This document shows positions 16,184 to 23,893 of a stretch of 64,000 bases of DNA, one piece after another. Below the pieces are notes generated by a model. That model had not been told where the DNA came from. It did no database searches and saw only the letters and a list, made by a program, of their open reading frames with translations. The stretch covers positions 248,001-312,000 of the forward strand of contig NZ_JBHSIS010000020.1 in NCBI RefSeq assembly GCF_042653545.1. Direction: 5' to 3'. How positions within the stretch are numbered: position 1 is the stretch's first letter; every line of letters starts with the position of its first letter. This DNA is from Actinophytocola glycyrrhizae (GTDB taxonomy: Bacteria > Actinomycetota > Actinomycetes > Mycobacteriales > Pseudonocardiaceae). Made by a program: the position numbers and the translations under genes.

Positions 16184-16217
16184 CTGGGCGATCGTCGGAG
16201 TCGCGCCGATCGCCCAG
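16184..16217 (+). terminator. Stem-loop terminator candidate after the MarR gene
   Basis: A perfect 11-base stem, CTGGGCGATCG with CGATCGCCCAG, and a 12-base loop, 26 bp after the MarR stop. No T-run follows. Confidence 0.55.
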
Positions 16218-16537
16218 GCAGCCGGTGGACACCGCAGGCGCGTCGACGATCCGACGATGCGCGAGCCAGCCGACCCCTGAGGTTTCCGCTGGCTCGGAGA
16301 CTTTCGAGCGTGGTTCATGAGGATCTGAAGGGGATCTGGTGGGTGATCCGCTCGATCAGCGCCATCGCTGGGAACCAGGGCGTGTCCCGCGGATCTTGAT
16401 CGCGGTATTCGCGCCCATCTGGCCGCTGGCCGCGTTGTCGGAAAGCCCGAGTACAACCCGGTACGAGGGCCTTCCTCCGCCTTGCCAGCGACCAGATGGA
16501 TCACGAATCCCATCGACCAGGATCCACGGGACCCGCC
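16218..16537. other. Non-coding stretch without recognisable gene
   Basis: About 320 bp between the MarR gene and the convergent transporter operon. The stretch lacks the strong third-position G/C bias of its neighbours, and no frame gives a family I recognise. It may contain worn-out sequence from a lost gene, but I found no terminal repeats or transposase motif. Confidence 0.5.
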
Positions 16538-16669
16538 CTAGCCGCCGAACAGGGGGAGGATCGACCTGACGGTCTGGTACAGCGCGTAGACGATGGGGAT
16601 GCCCACCACCAGCCAGGAGATCACCAGGCGCGCGGTCTGGTCGGTCGTCTCGGGTTCGGTCTCGGGCAT
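16538..16669 (-). CDS. Small membrane subunit paired with OFA-type MFS transporter (43 residues)
   Basis: A short reading frame four bases after the OFA transporter stop encodes 43 residues. It has a polar, acidic N-terminus (MPETEPETTDQTARLV) and one membrane helix (ISWLVVGIPIVYALYQTV), and ends FGG. Similar one-helix proteins are found next to oxalate/formate-type MFS transporters in actinomycetes and are named there as small subunits. Its direct role is not known; it could stabilise the transporter. The ATG at 16669 follows GGGATAGGCAC. Such small genes are easily missed in automatic annotation. Confidence 0.8.
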   Translation of the reverse strand: MPETEPETTDQTARLVISWLVVGIPIVYALYQTVRSILPLFGG

Positions 16670-16673
16670 GTGC

Positions 16674-18083
16674 CTATCCCTTCGCAGGATCGTCGGCTTC
16701 CGCGAACGCGTCGCTGTGCTCGGCCTCGTGGAACCGCACTGCCACCGGCCGGATCAGCAGGTTCGCGACGAAACCGATCGCGAGCACACCGATCATGGTG
16801 AACAGGGCGGGCCGGTAGTCGGTGTAGACGAGTTGACCCGGCTTCCCCTGTGCGTCGAGGAAGCCGTTGACGATCAGCGGGCCCGCGATGCCGGCGGCGG
16901 ACCACGCGGTCAGCAGCCTGCCGTGGATCGCGCCGACCTGGTAGGTGCCGAACAGGTCGCGCAGGTAGGCCGGGACGGTGGCGAACCCGCCGCCGTAGAA
17001 GGAGATGATGACGCCGGCCAGCAGCACGAACACCGCGGTGGCGCTGTGCCCGGCCACGGCGAGCAGGAAGTACAGGACCATGCCGACGCCGAGGTAGATC
17101 ACGTAGGTCGGCTTGCGACCGAGGAAGTCCGAAGTGGACGACCAGGCGAAGCGGCCGGCCATGTTGAAGATCGACAGCAGGCCGACGAACGCGGTCGCGG
17201 CCGTGGTGGCGACCGCGGAGGTGCCACCCTCGCGGAAGAAGTCCTGGATCATCGGGCTCGCCTGCTCGAGGATGCCGATGCCCGCGGTCACGTTGCAGAA
17301 CAGGACCGTCCACAGTAGCCAGAACTGCGGTGTCCTGATCGCGTTGGTCGCCGACACGTGTGCGGTGGTGACGAGTGGTTTCGCCGTCAGCTTCGCCGGG
17401 TCGAAGCCCGCGGGACGCCAGCCCGGGGCGGGGACGCGGACGTTGAAGACGCCGAACATCATCACGACGAAGTAGCCGATGCCGAGCGTGAGGAACAGCA
17501 GCGCGACCGAGCCGCCCGACGCAACCGAAGCCGAGTCGGACGGGTCGTAACCGCTGTCGTACAACGACATCAGCTGTCGTGACAGGGGAGAGGCGACGAG
17601 CGCGCCGCCGCCGAAGCCCATGATCGCCATACCGGTCGCGAGGCCTGGGCGGTCGGGGAACCACTTGATCAGCGTCGACACCGGCGAGATGTAGCCGATG
17701 CCGAGCCCGATGCCGCCGAAGACGCCGTAGCCGACGTACACCAGCCACAGCTGGGTGGTGGCGATGCCGAGGGAGCCGATGAGGAATCCCGACGACCAGA
17801 AGCACGCGGAGGTGAACATCGCCGCGCGCGGGCCGACCCGCTCGACCCAGGTGCCCATGACCGCCGCCGAGACGCCGAGCATGACGATCGCGATCGAGAA
17901 GATGATGCCGACCGCGGTCAGGCTCGTGTCGAAGTGCTGGACGAGCGCGGTCTTGTAGACGCTGGTCGCGTAGGCCTGGCCGATGCAGAGGTGGATCGCC
18001 AGCGCGGCCGGCGGGATCAGCCATCTGCTGTAGCCGGGCTTCGCCACCGTGTGTTCGCGGTCGAGGAACGACAGGGCGGCCAA
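16674..18083 (-). CDS. OFA-family MFS transporter (oxalate/formate antiporter type)
   Basis: A 469-residue transporter with 12 membrane segments. The family pattern is visible in GVSAAVMGTWVERVGPR, YGVFGGIGLGIGYISPVSTLIKWFPDRPGLATGMAIMGFGGGA and FATVPAYLRDLFGTYQVGAIHGRLLTAW. OFA proteins carry small carboxylates such as oxalate, formate or lactate. Translation starts at a TTG (18083) behind a good GGAGGTGC site. A large loop at about 185-245 is normal for the family. A one-helix partner gene follows. A LysR gene lies just upstream on the same strand and probably controls it. Confidence 0.9.
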   Translation of the reverse strand: MAALSFLDREHTVAKPGYSRWLIPPAALAIHLCIGQAYATSVYKTALVQHFDTSLTAVGIIFSIAIVMLGVSAAVMGTWVERVGPRAAMFTSACFWSSGFLIGSLGIATTQLWLVYVGYGVFGGIGLGIGYISPVSTLIKWFPDRPGLATGMAIMGFGGGALVASPLSRQLMSLYDSGYDPSDSASVASGGSVALLFLTLGIGYFVVMMFGVFNVRVPAPGWRPAGFDPAKLTAKPLVTTAHVSATNAIRTPQFWLLWTVLFCNVTAGIGILEQASPMIQDFFREGGTSAVATTAATAFVGLLSIFNMAGRFAWSSTSDFLGRKPTYVIYLGVGMVLYFLLAVAGHSATAVFVLLAGVIISFYGGGFATVPAYLRDLFGTYQVGAIHGRLLTAWSAAGIAGPLIVNGFLDAQGKPGQLVYTDYRPALFTMIGVLAIGFVANLLIRPVAVRFHEAEHSDAFAEADDPAKG

Positions 18084-18161
18084 GGCGCACCTCCGTGTAC
18101 TGCCCGGGTGATGGGGGCGAACCGTACTGACGGCGGTGGTTGAAGGTCAAAGCATTTTGGT

Positions 18162-18175
18162 TTATGGGCCGATAA
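18162..18175. promoter_or_regulatory. LysR-type dyad (TTAT-N6-ATAA)
   Basis: TTATGGGCCGATAA is a short dyad in an A/T-rich patch just downstream of the LysR gene and upstream of the OFA transporter. This is where a LysR activator site for the transporter promoter would be expected. Confidence 0.5.
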
Positions 18176-18182
18176 TTTCCGT

Positions 18183-19106
18183 CTATCGGACGTAGTTGGT
18201 GAGAAGTTGGTCCAGTTTCTCCTGTATGTCGACGCGGCTGGTGGCGTCGAGAAGGGCGCGGGCGAGCATCGGCTCCGGATCGCGGTCGGCGAGGACGAGG
18301 CCGACCTGGTTGGTGACGTTCGGCCGGTTGAGCGGCACCACCTTCAGCCCGGCCGGCACCCCGAACAGGTACAACCACGCGTGCGCGATGACGCTGGACC
18401 ACTGCCCGGTGGCCACGTGGGCGTAGATCGCCGAGACCGTGTCGGTCTCCACCGACGGCGACACCGTGACCCCGGCCTCCGCGAAGTTGCGGTCCAGGAT
18501 CCGCCGGTTCTGCATGACCGACGACAACAGGCACAGCGGCGTGTCGACCAGCTCGCCCCACCCGACCGAGTCCCGCTCGGCGAACCGGCCGTCGGCCGGC
18601 GTGAGCAGCAGGTAGCGCTCGCGGTAGAGCGGTGTCACCCGGACCGTGCCGAGCGGTTCACCGTCCACATAGGTCAATCCGATGTCCAGGTCGAACTCGG
18701 CGAGCCGGTGCACGATCTGCCGCGACGACAGCGACTCGATCGAGATGCGCACCCGGGGGTGGTCGGCGAACATCGGCGCGGTCAGCAGCGAGACGATCGT
18801 CTGCGCCGTGGGGATGGCGCCGATGCGCAGCACCCCGGAAAGGCCGCCGCGCATGCTGGCCAGCTCATGGCGCAGCGCGTCCTGCTCGGCGAGGATGCGG
18901 TGCGCCCAGAGGAGGACCTGCTTGCCCTCGGGGGTGAACCCCTCGAACCGCTGACCCCGCTGCACGATCTGGACATCCAGTTCGGCCTCGAGCTTGCGGA
19001 TGGCAGCCGACAGCGCGGGCTGTGAGACGTGGCAGGCCTCTGCCGCCCGTCCGAAGTGCCCTTCGCGTGCGAGTGCGCTCAGGTACTCCAGCTGGCGCAG
19101 CAACAT
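18183..19106 (-). CDS. LysR-family regulator
   Basis: A 307-residue regulator with an N-terminal winged helix: LRQLEYLSALAREGHFGRAAEACHVSQPALSAAIRKLEAEL. This is followed by a two-lobed substrate-binding domain. LysR proteins usually activate a neighbouring operon when they bind a small metabolite. The nearest downstream target on the same strand is the OFA transporter, so a small carboxylate is a sensible but unproven ligand. The motif TYVDGEP at about residue 145 and the LPLNRP-like end are consistent with an intact ligand domain. Confidence 0.9.
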   Translation of the reverse strand: MLLRQLEYLSALAREGHFGRAAEACHVSQPALSAAIRKLEAELDVQIVQRGQRFEGFTPEGKQVLLWAHRILAEQDALRHELASMRGGLSGVLRIGAIPTAQTIVSLLTAPMFADHPRVRISIESLSSRQIVHRLAEFDLDIGLTYVDGEPLGTVRVTPLYRERYLLLTPADGRFAERDSVGWGELVDTPLCLLSSVMQNRRILDRNFAEAGVTVSPSVETDTVSAIYAHVATGQWSSVIAHAWLYLFGVPAGLKVVPLNRPNVTNQVGLVLADRDPEPMLARALLDATSRVDIQEKLDQLLTNYVR

Positions 19107-19443
19107 GGGCAGAGCCTAACCGTGCCGCATCGGCGGGCAGCGCATCGTTGCCACGCGCTGCGACGAGACAAGTCCACGCGGTGAACCTTCCGGGGGCGGC
19201 AGGCGTGTGCCACGCCATCGCGTCCCGTCACGAGCAGGGCCGGGGGCGAGGACTCCGCACGCTGCGGCCGGCCGGTCCGTCGCCGTACGTGACCGTCGGC
19301 CACGGTTCGCCTGCCCCGCTGCCCGGTGCGGCGCTTCGAGACGAAGTCGGACAAATGCGTCAGGGACCGCTGGAACAGCGTCTGCGGACACAAAATCCCG
19401 GCTCGTCCATGTGGGGGAGGAAACATCACGGGTAACCACTCGC
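19107..19443. other. Intergenic region, no gene seen
   Basis: This 337 bp stretch separates the LysR and HD-domain genes, which are divergent, so it should hold both promoters. A purine-rich block, GGGGGAGGAAAC, stands 27 bp before the first in-frame ATG of the HD gene, too far for a normal ribosome site. I looked for a riboswitch-like structure and could not support one. Confidence 0.5.
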
Positions 19444-20259
19444 ATGAGGCATGCTGTCGGAGTGCCGACCGCTGACACCCTGTGCGAGCCGGAACCGCTG
19501 ATGCGCAGGCTCGGGGAGCGACTGGGCAGCGAGCGGGCCGACGTGCCCCTCAGCGTGCTCGACGAGTGCGTGCGGGACGCGTGGTCGAGCTTCGAGCACG
19601 CCCGGGTGCAGCTGTTCGTGCCGGTGCTCGTCGAACGCGCGGTGCGGGCCAGGATCGGCTGGCTGGCCGGGGCGGGCGAGGTGTCCCTGACCGAGGTGTC
19701 CCTGCGGACCTGGGCGTGGCTGACCGCTCGCAACCTGCTCGCCGGGGAGCTGCCGCGCCGGTGGGCCCACACGTGGGGCGTGGCGCGGCGGGCACAGCAG
19801 ATCGCGCCCGCGTTCCCGGCCGGTGACCGTGAGGTGCTCGTCGCGTCGGCCTGGCTGCACGACATCGGGTACGCCGCCGAGGTGACGGTCACCGGGATGC
19901 ACCAGGTGGACGGTGCCCGCTACCTGGTGGGCCGGGGTGTGCCGTTCCGCGTGGCCGCCCTGGTGGCCCACCACGCGGGCGCGGCCGCGGTCGCGGAGTT
20001 CACCGGACTGGCCGAGGCGCTGGCGGTGTACGACGACGAGCAGGGCCCGGTGCGCGACGCGCTGTGGTACTGCGACATGACCACCAGCCCGGACGGCCGC
20101 CCGGTCACCTTCCGCGAACGCATGGCGGAGCTGCGCAGGCGCCGCTCCGCCGACGATCCGGTGGTGCGCGCGCTGGCGGTCAACGAGGTCGAGCGTGCCG
20201 CGGCGGTCCACCGGACCGAGGAGCGGCTCCGCCACGCCGGGCTCGTGCCCGCGGGCTGA
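19444..20259 (+). CDS. HD-domain phosphohydrolase-like protein with N-terminal three-helix domain
   Basis: A two-part protein of 271 residues. The first 75 residues (MRRLGERLGSERADVPLSVLDECVRDAWSSFEHARV...) form the helical dimerisation-like unit found in many actinomycete proteins. After a linker follows an HD domain, with metal ligands in RRWAHTWGVA, SAWLHDIGYA and LVAHHAG. HD proteins hydrolyse phosphate esters or nucleotides. The start is unclear: ATG 19444 is used here, while GTG 19462 is possible. The rest of the chain is basic and Arg-rich. The substrate is unknown. Confidence 0.82.
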   Translation: MRHAVGVPTADTLCEPEPLMRRLGERLGSERADVPLSVLDECVRDAWSSFEHARVQLFVPVLVERAVRARIGWLAGAGEVSLTEVSLRTWAWLTARNLLAGELPRRWAHTWGVARRAQQIAPAFPAGDREVLVASAWLHDIGYAAEVTVTGMHQVDGARYLVGRGVPFRVAALVAHHAGAAAVAEFTGLAEALAVYDDEQGPVRDALWYCDMTTSPDGRPVTFRERMAELRRRRSADDPVVRALAVNEVERAAAVHRTEERLRHAGLVPAG

Positions 20260-20275
20260 CGAACCGGCCGGCGGT

Positions 20276-20659
20276 TCAGGGCCGGTCGGTGCGGGCCGCC
20301 ACGACGATCGCCACCCCGACCACCACCGCGACGGCGGCGACCGGGCTCGCCAGCGGCGCGGACAGCGCCAGCGCGACGCCGGGACCGACGTGGCGGGAAC
20401 GGCCGGGGGAGTGGCCGCGTCGCCACAACTCCGCGGTGTCGGCCACGAGCGTCACGACCGCGACCACCAGCACCGGCAGCAGCACCAGCGAGAAGATCGC
20501 GAGGTAGCCGTGCCGGTCGTCGTCGGGCACGACGTCGTGCCCGCTCAGCAGTAGCACGGTCCTGGTCACCGACCAGCAGGTGACGGCGAGCCCGGCGAGG
20601 AGCAGACCACGCCGGATCACCAGCATCCGCGCCGGGGTGTGTCCGCGCTCGTCGGCCAT
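20276..20659 (-). CDS. Small membrane protein of unknown function
   Basis: A 127-residue protein with about four membrane segments (residues 17-38, 50-70, 92-110 and 110-122). I do not recognise a family. A charged stretch, DDDRHGY, lies between the first two helices. It sits head-to-tail downstream of a second membrane protein gene, with about 50 bp between them, and ends 16 bp from the convergent HD gene. Confidence 0.7.
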   Translation of the reverse strand: MADERGHTPARMLVIRRGLLLAGLAVTCWSVTRTVLLLSGHDVVPDDDRHGYLAIFSLVLLPVLVVAVVTLVADTAELWRRGHSPGRSRHVGPGVALALSAPLASPVAAVAVVVGVAIVVAARTDRP

Positions 20660-20710
20660 GCCCCAGGCTAACCACGGGGCACGCGCGGCCGTCGGGGTTC
20701 CGCTAACCGT

Positions 20711-21232
20711 TCAGGTCGCCGGGACAGTGGCGGTGTCGCGGTCGCGCAGCACCTGGCGGGCGAGCCCGACCCACCACACGAACGTCAACGCGATCACGGT
20801 CGGGTTCTTCATGAACAGCAGCACACCCAGGTAGGCCGACCGGGCGTCCTCCGGCAGCAGCCCGGCGACGACGTTCTCGGCGACCACGTCGAAGACCAGG
20901 AACGCCACCGACAGCAGCACGCCCTGGATGACCAGGCTCGGCCAGTGCTCCCGCGCGAACGCGGACAGGTTGTCCCAGCGCCAGGACACGGCACGCATGG
21001 CGAGCCGCCAGACGATCACGAGCAGCAGCACCCGCGCGGCCATCACCAGCACCTCCGAGGCAACCGACAGCGCGGCCGGGAGGTGCTCACCCCAGTTCAC
21101 GACCACGATCCGCTGCACGGAGCCGACGAGCGAAAGCCCGGCGACCACCAGGAAATGGCGCAGGTAGAACCGCCACGTCCAGGCCGGCGTCTCGAGCGCC
21201 AGCCGAACCTCACCACGCAGATCGGTACTCAT
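20711..21232 (-). CDS. Integral membrane protein of unknown function, divergent from MarR
   Basis: A 173-residue membrane protein with four to five hydrophobic segments. I do not recognise the family. The N-terminus is cytoplasmic-like (STDLRGEVRLALETP), followed by WRFYLRHFLVVAGLSLVG. The gene is divergent from a MarR regulator across only 60 bp, which are almost filled by a 35 bp dyad. It is therefore very likely repressed by that regulator. Confidence 0.72.
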   Translation of the reverse strand: MSTDLRGEVRLALETPAWTWRFYLRHFLVVAGLSLVGSVQRIVVVNWGEHLPAALSVASEVLVMAARVLLLVIVWRLAMRAVSWRWDNLSAFAREHWPSLVIQGVLLSVAFLVFDVVAENVVAGLLPEDARSAYLGVLLFMKNPTVIALTFVWWVGLARQVLRDRDTATVPAT

Positions 21233-21258
21233 CCCGGTCCCTCCCGGTCGGTGAATTT

Positions 21259-21293
21259 ACTTCAGCCTACCGAAATATTCGGCATGCTAAAGT
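21259..21293. promoter_or_regulatory. 35 bp operator dyad between MarR gene and membrane protein gene
   Basis: Sixteen-base arms (ACTTCAGCCTACCGAA and, on the other strand, ACTTTAGCATGCCGAA) match at 13 positions around the centre ATA. The inner part CCGAA-ATA-TTCGG is perfect. The dyad ends one base before the MarR ATG, so it must cover both promoters and the start region. Confidence 0.8.
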
Positions 21294-21294
21294 G

Positions 21295-21783
21295 ATGGGC
21301 GTGACCCAGCGAACGGGAGGCGATCCGGGAGCGGCGCTCGGCCGCCAGCTCAGCACCGCGGTGGTCGCGTTCCACGAGGCCGTCGGGACCCACCTCGGGG
21401 TGAGCGCGGTGGACCAGCGGGCACTCGGGGTCATCGCCGCCGGTGGATCGCTCTCGGCCGGCGCCCTGGCGAAGGAGATCGGCCTGACCCCTGGCGCGGT
21501 CACCGGCATGGTCGACCGGCTCGAACGCGCCGGGCTGGTGCGGCGTGCCCAGGACCCCGCCGACCGCAGACGTGTGGTGATCAGCGTGGCCGCGAACGGG
21601 CGAGGCGTGTTCGGCGAGGTGTTCGCGGGCCTGTCCGCCGCGATGAACGAGGTGGTGGCCCGCTACACCGAGGAGGAACAGCAGGTCATCGCGGACTACG
21701 TGACCCGCACGATCGAGATCCTCCGCGAGCAGACCAGGGAGCTGACCCGCCGGACACAGGACCGGCTCCCCGGTAGCGGCTGA
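21295..21783 (+). CDS. MarR-family regulator
   Basis: A 162-residue winged-helix regulator. The fold is clear from RALGVIAAGGSLSAGALAKEIGLTPGAVTGMVDRLERAGLVRR followed by DPADRRRVVISV, the wing. The start codon (ATG 21295; GTG 21292 and GTG 21301 are alternatives) lies next to a large operator and has no visible Shine-Dalgarno sequence, so the message may be leaderless. It probably represses itself and the divergent membrane protein gene. Confidence 0.9.
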   Translation: MGVTQRTGGDPGAALGRQLSTAVVAFHEAVGTHLGVSAVDQRALGVIAAGGSLSAGALAKEIGLTPGAVTGMVDRLERAGLVRRAQDPADRRRVVISVAANGRGVFGEVFAGLSAAMNEVVARYTEEEQQVIADYVTRTIEILREQTRELTRRTQDRLPGSG

Positions 21784-21917
21784 TCGGGCCCGGACTTTCC
21801 ACAAAGAGCAAAGGACGTGCTCTGGTGTCCCGCGCGAAGATCGGGCCGGTTGTCGATCCGGTGGTGTCGCGTTCGACGTCGTTGTGTAATCGGGACGACA
21901 TCTGACGGAGGACCGAC

Positions 21918-22373
21918 ATGACCGCCACCCAGCCCACCACCACGACCGGCACCACCACCCCGGCCACCGGACCGTTCGCAGGCAGGCCACAGGCATGGGC
22001 GCTTGGCGCGACCCGGGTCGTGGTGTCGTTCCTGTTCCTGTGCCACGGCCTCGTCGGTCTGTTCGGTGCCTTCGGCGGCATGGACGGCGCCGGTGGGACC
22101 GTCGGGCTGTTCAGCTGGCCGGACTGGTGGGGATCGATGATCCACCTGGTCGCCGGCGCGTTCGTGCTGGCGGGGTGGTTCACCCGGCCCGCGGCGCTGC
22201 TGTGCTCTGGTGCGATGGCCTACGCCTACTTCACCGTCCACCAGCCGCTCGCGCTGCTGCCACTGCCCAACGGCGGCGAGCCCGCCGCGCTGTTCGCGTG
22301 GATCTTCCTGCTGATCGGCATCGCGGGCCCCGGCGCGTTCGCCCTGGACCGGCTGCGCCGCCGCCACTCGTGA
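21918..22373 (+). CDS. DoxX-family membrane protein
   Basis: A 151-residue protein with four membrane segments and the DoxX pattern GATRVVVSFLFLCHGLVGLFGAFGG, then WWGSMIHLVAGAFVLAGWFTRPAALL. DoxX proteins are linked to redox or thiol stress in actinobacteria, but their biochemistry is poorly known. The Thr-rich N-terminus (about 25 residues) is soluble. GGAGGACCG before the ATG is a good ribosome site. A promoter-like TAATCG lies about 30 bp upstream. Confidence 0.85.
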   Translation: MTATQPTTTTGTTTPATGPFAGRPQAWALGATRVVVSFLFLCHGLVGLFGAFGGMDGAGGTVGLFSWPDWWGSMIHLVAGAFVLAGWFTRPAALLCSGAMAYAYFTVHQPLALLPLPNGGEPAALFAWIFLLIGIAGPGAFALDRLRRRHS

Positions 22374-22466
22374 CGAAGGGGTCCGCGCACGGCGACCAGG
22401 GTGTGGACAGGTCGCCGTGCGCCGGTCGAGTACCCCCCGCGGCGCGGATCCACAACGACGAAATCC

Positions 22467-23684
22467 CTACTGGGTGATTCTGATCGGGTTCACGATGTCG
22501 GCGGTGACCGTCAGCAGCAGGACGGCGCCGCCGATCATCACCAGCACCATCGTGATGCCCGACAGCCTGGTGTAGTCGACCGGCGCGGCGGCGGTCTTGC
22601 CACGCCGGTCGCGCAGCCAGTTGCGGACGTGCTCGTACCACGTGACCGCGATGTGCCCGCCGTCCAGCGGCAGCAGCGGCAGCAGGTTGAACACGCCCAT
22701 GAAGAAGTTCAGCCCCGCCAGCAGGAGCAGGAACACCTGCCACAGCCCGGCTTCGACGGCCTCACCGCCGATGCGGCTCGCACCCACCACGCTGACCGGG
22801 GTCTCCGGGTCGCGTTCACCGCCGAAGATCGCCTCGACGACCGCCGGGATGCGTTGCGGGAACTCGACGAGCCTCGCGAAGGTCTGGGTGAACATCTCGC
22901 CCGCGAACGTCGCGGTGCCGCCGACCGCGGACCACGCCGTGTAGTCGAACGAGCGGGTCGCCATGACTCCCGCGACCCCGACCTGAGCCACGCCGGCCGC
23001 ACCGTCGGAGGTCGTGACCGGACGGTCCACCTGGGGGACGTCGACGGTCAGCCGGAGCGTTTCGTCACCGCGCCGAACCACGAACGCGGTCGGACCGTCC
23101 GCGCGCTGGATCTCCTCGACCATCGCGCTCCACGTCGACGTCGCCACCCCGCCGACGGACAGCACCTCGTCGCCGGGCCGCAGTCCCGCCGCCTGCGCGG
23201 GCCCGGTCTCGCCCGGCCCGCACGCCGAGTTCGCGAGCTGCTCGGAGGTCGTCGCGTCGTGCACACACGCGGAAACCTGGGACACGACGGGCTTCTCGGC
23301 GAGGTTCGGCAGGCCGAACGTCACGGCCATCACGTAGAGGACGACGAAGCCGAGCAGGAAGTGGGTGAACGGCCCGGTCGCCATGACGACCGTGCGCTTC
23401 CACGTCTTCTGCCGCCACATGGCGCGCCGCTCGTCCTCGGGGCCGACCTCGTCGAGCGCGGTCATCCCGGCGATCTCACAGAACCCGCCGACCGGGATCG
23501 CCTTGAGCCCGTACTCGGTCTCGCCCCGCCGGAACGACCAGATCCGGGGCCCGAACCCGACGAAGTACCTGCGCACCTTCATGCCGAACGCCTTCGCGGT
23601 CAGCAGGTGGCCCGCCTCGTGCAGGGCCAGCGAAACACCCACGCACAACGCGAAAAGCACCACGCCGATGATGTACGCGAGCAC
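22467..23684 (-). CDS. Site-2 protease, RseP/Rip1-like zinc metalloprotease
   Basis: A 405-residue membrane protease of family M50 that cuts membrane-spanning substrates such as anti-sigma factors. The zinc motif HExxH appears in LALHEAGHLLTAKAFG, and the third ligand region is in LLPLLPLDGGH near the C-terminal helices. A PDZ domain lies in between (about 180-260, with AAGLRPGDEVLSVGG). The GTG at 23684 gives a membrane-inserted N-terminus (MLAYIIGVVLFAL) with GAGAGGGG before it; GTG 23690 is possible. In mycobacteria Rip1 lies beside dxr and gcpE. Here those genes are absent, so this may be a second copy. Confidence 0.9.
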   Translation of the reverse strand: MLAYIIGVVLFALCVGVSLALHEAGHLLTAKAFGMKVRRYFVGFGPRIWSFRRGETEYGLKAIPVGGFCEIAGMTALDEVGPEDERRAMWRQKTWKRTVVMATGPFTHFLLGFVVLYVMAVTFGLPNLAEKPVVSQVSACVHDATTSEQLANSACGPGETGPAQAAGLRPGDEVLSVGGVATSTWSAMVEEIQRADGPTAFVVRRGDETLRLTVDVPQVDRPVTTSDGAAGVAQVGVAGVMATRSFDYTAWSAVGGTATFAGEMFTQTFARLVEFPQRIPAVVEAIFGGERDPETPVSVVGASRIGGEAVEAGLWQVFLLLLAGLNFFMGVFNLLPLLPLDGGHIAVTWYEHVRNWLRDRRGKTAAAPVDYTRLSGITMVLVMIGGAVLLLTVTADIVNPIRITQ

Positions 23685-23893
23685 ATCCACCCCTCTCGCC
23701 TGCCGTCCCGGCGAGCCTACGCAGGACGCGTAAAGCGGCTGTTCAGGCCGGTTGTCGCAGGCAGACCAGGTCCGGGTCGGCATGGTTTCGCGCGGATCAA
23801 CGGAACCTCAGGGGACCCTCACTGCACCCGGCAACGATCCACCGCTTCTCTGCACCATTCGCCGGAACGCGACCGACACCCTTGTCCCGGGCA

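Noticed and set aside
16159..16537. Insertion-sequence remnant between the MarR gene and the OFA operon
   Set aside because: Coding bias is weak and several scraps look like a broken gene, but no transposase motif, inverted ends or target duplication were found.
19107..19443. Riboswitch in the long leader of the HD-domain gene
   Set aside because: The purine-rich block alone is not enough, and I could not build a known riboswitch fold.
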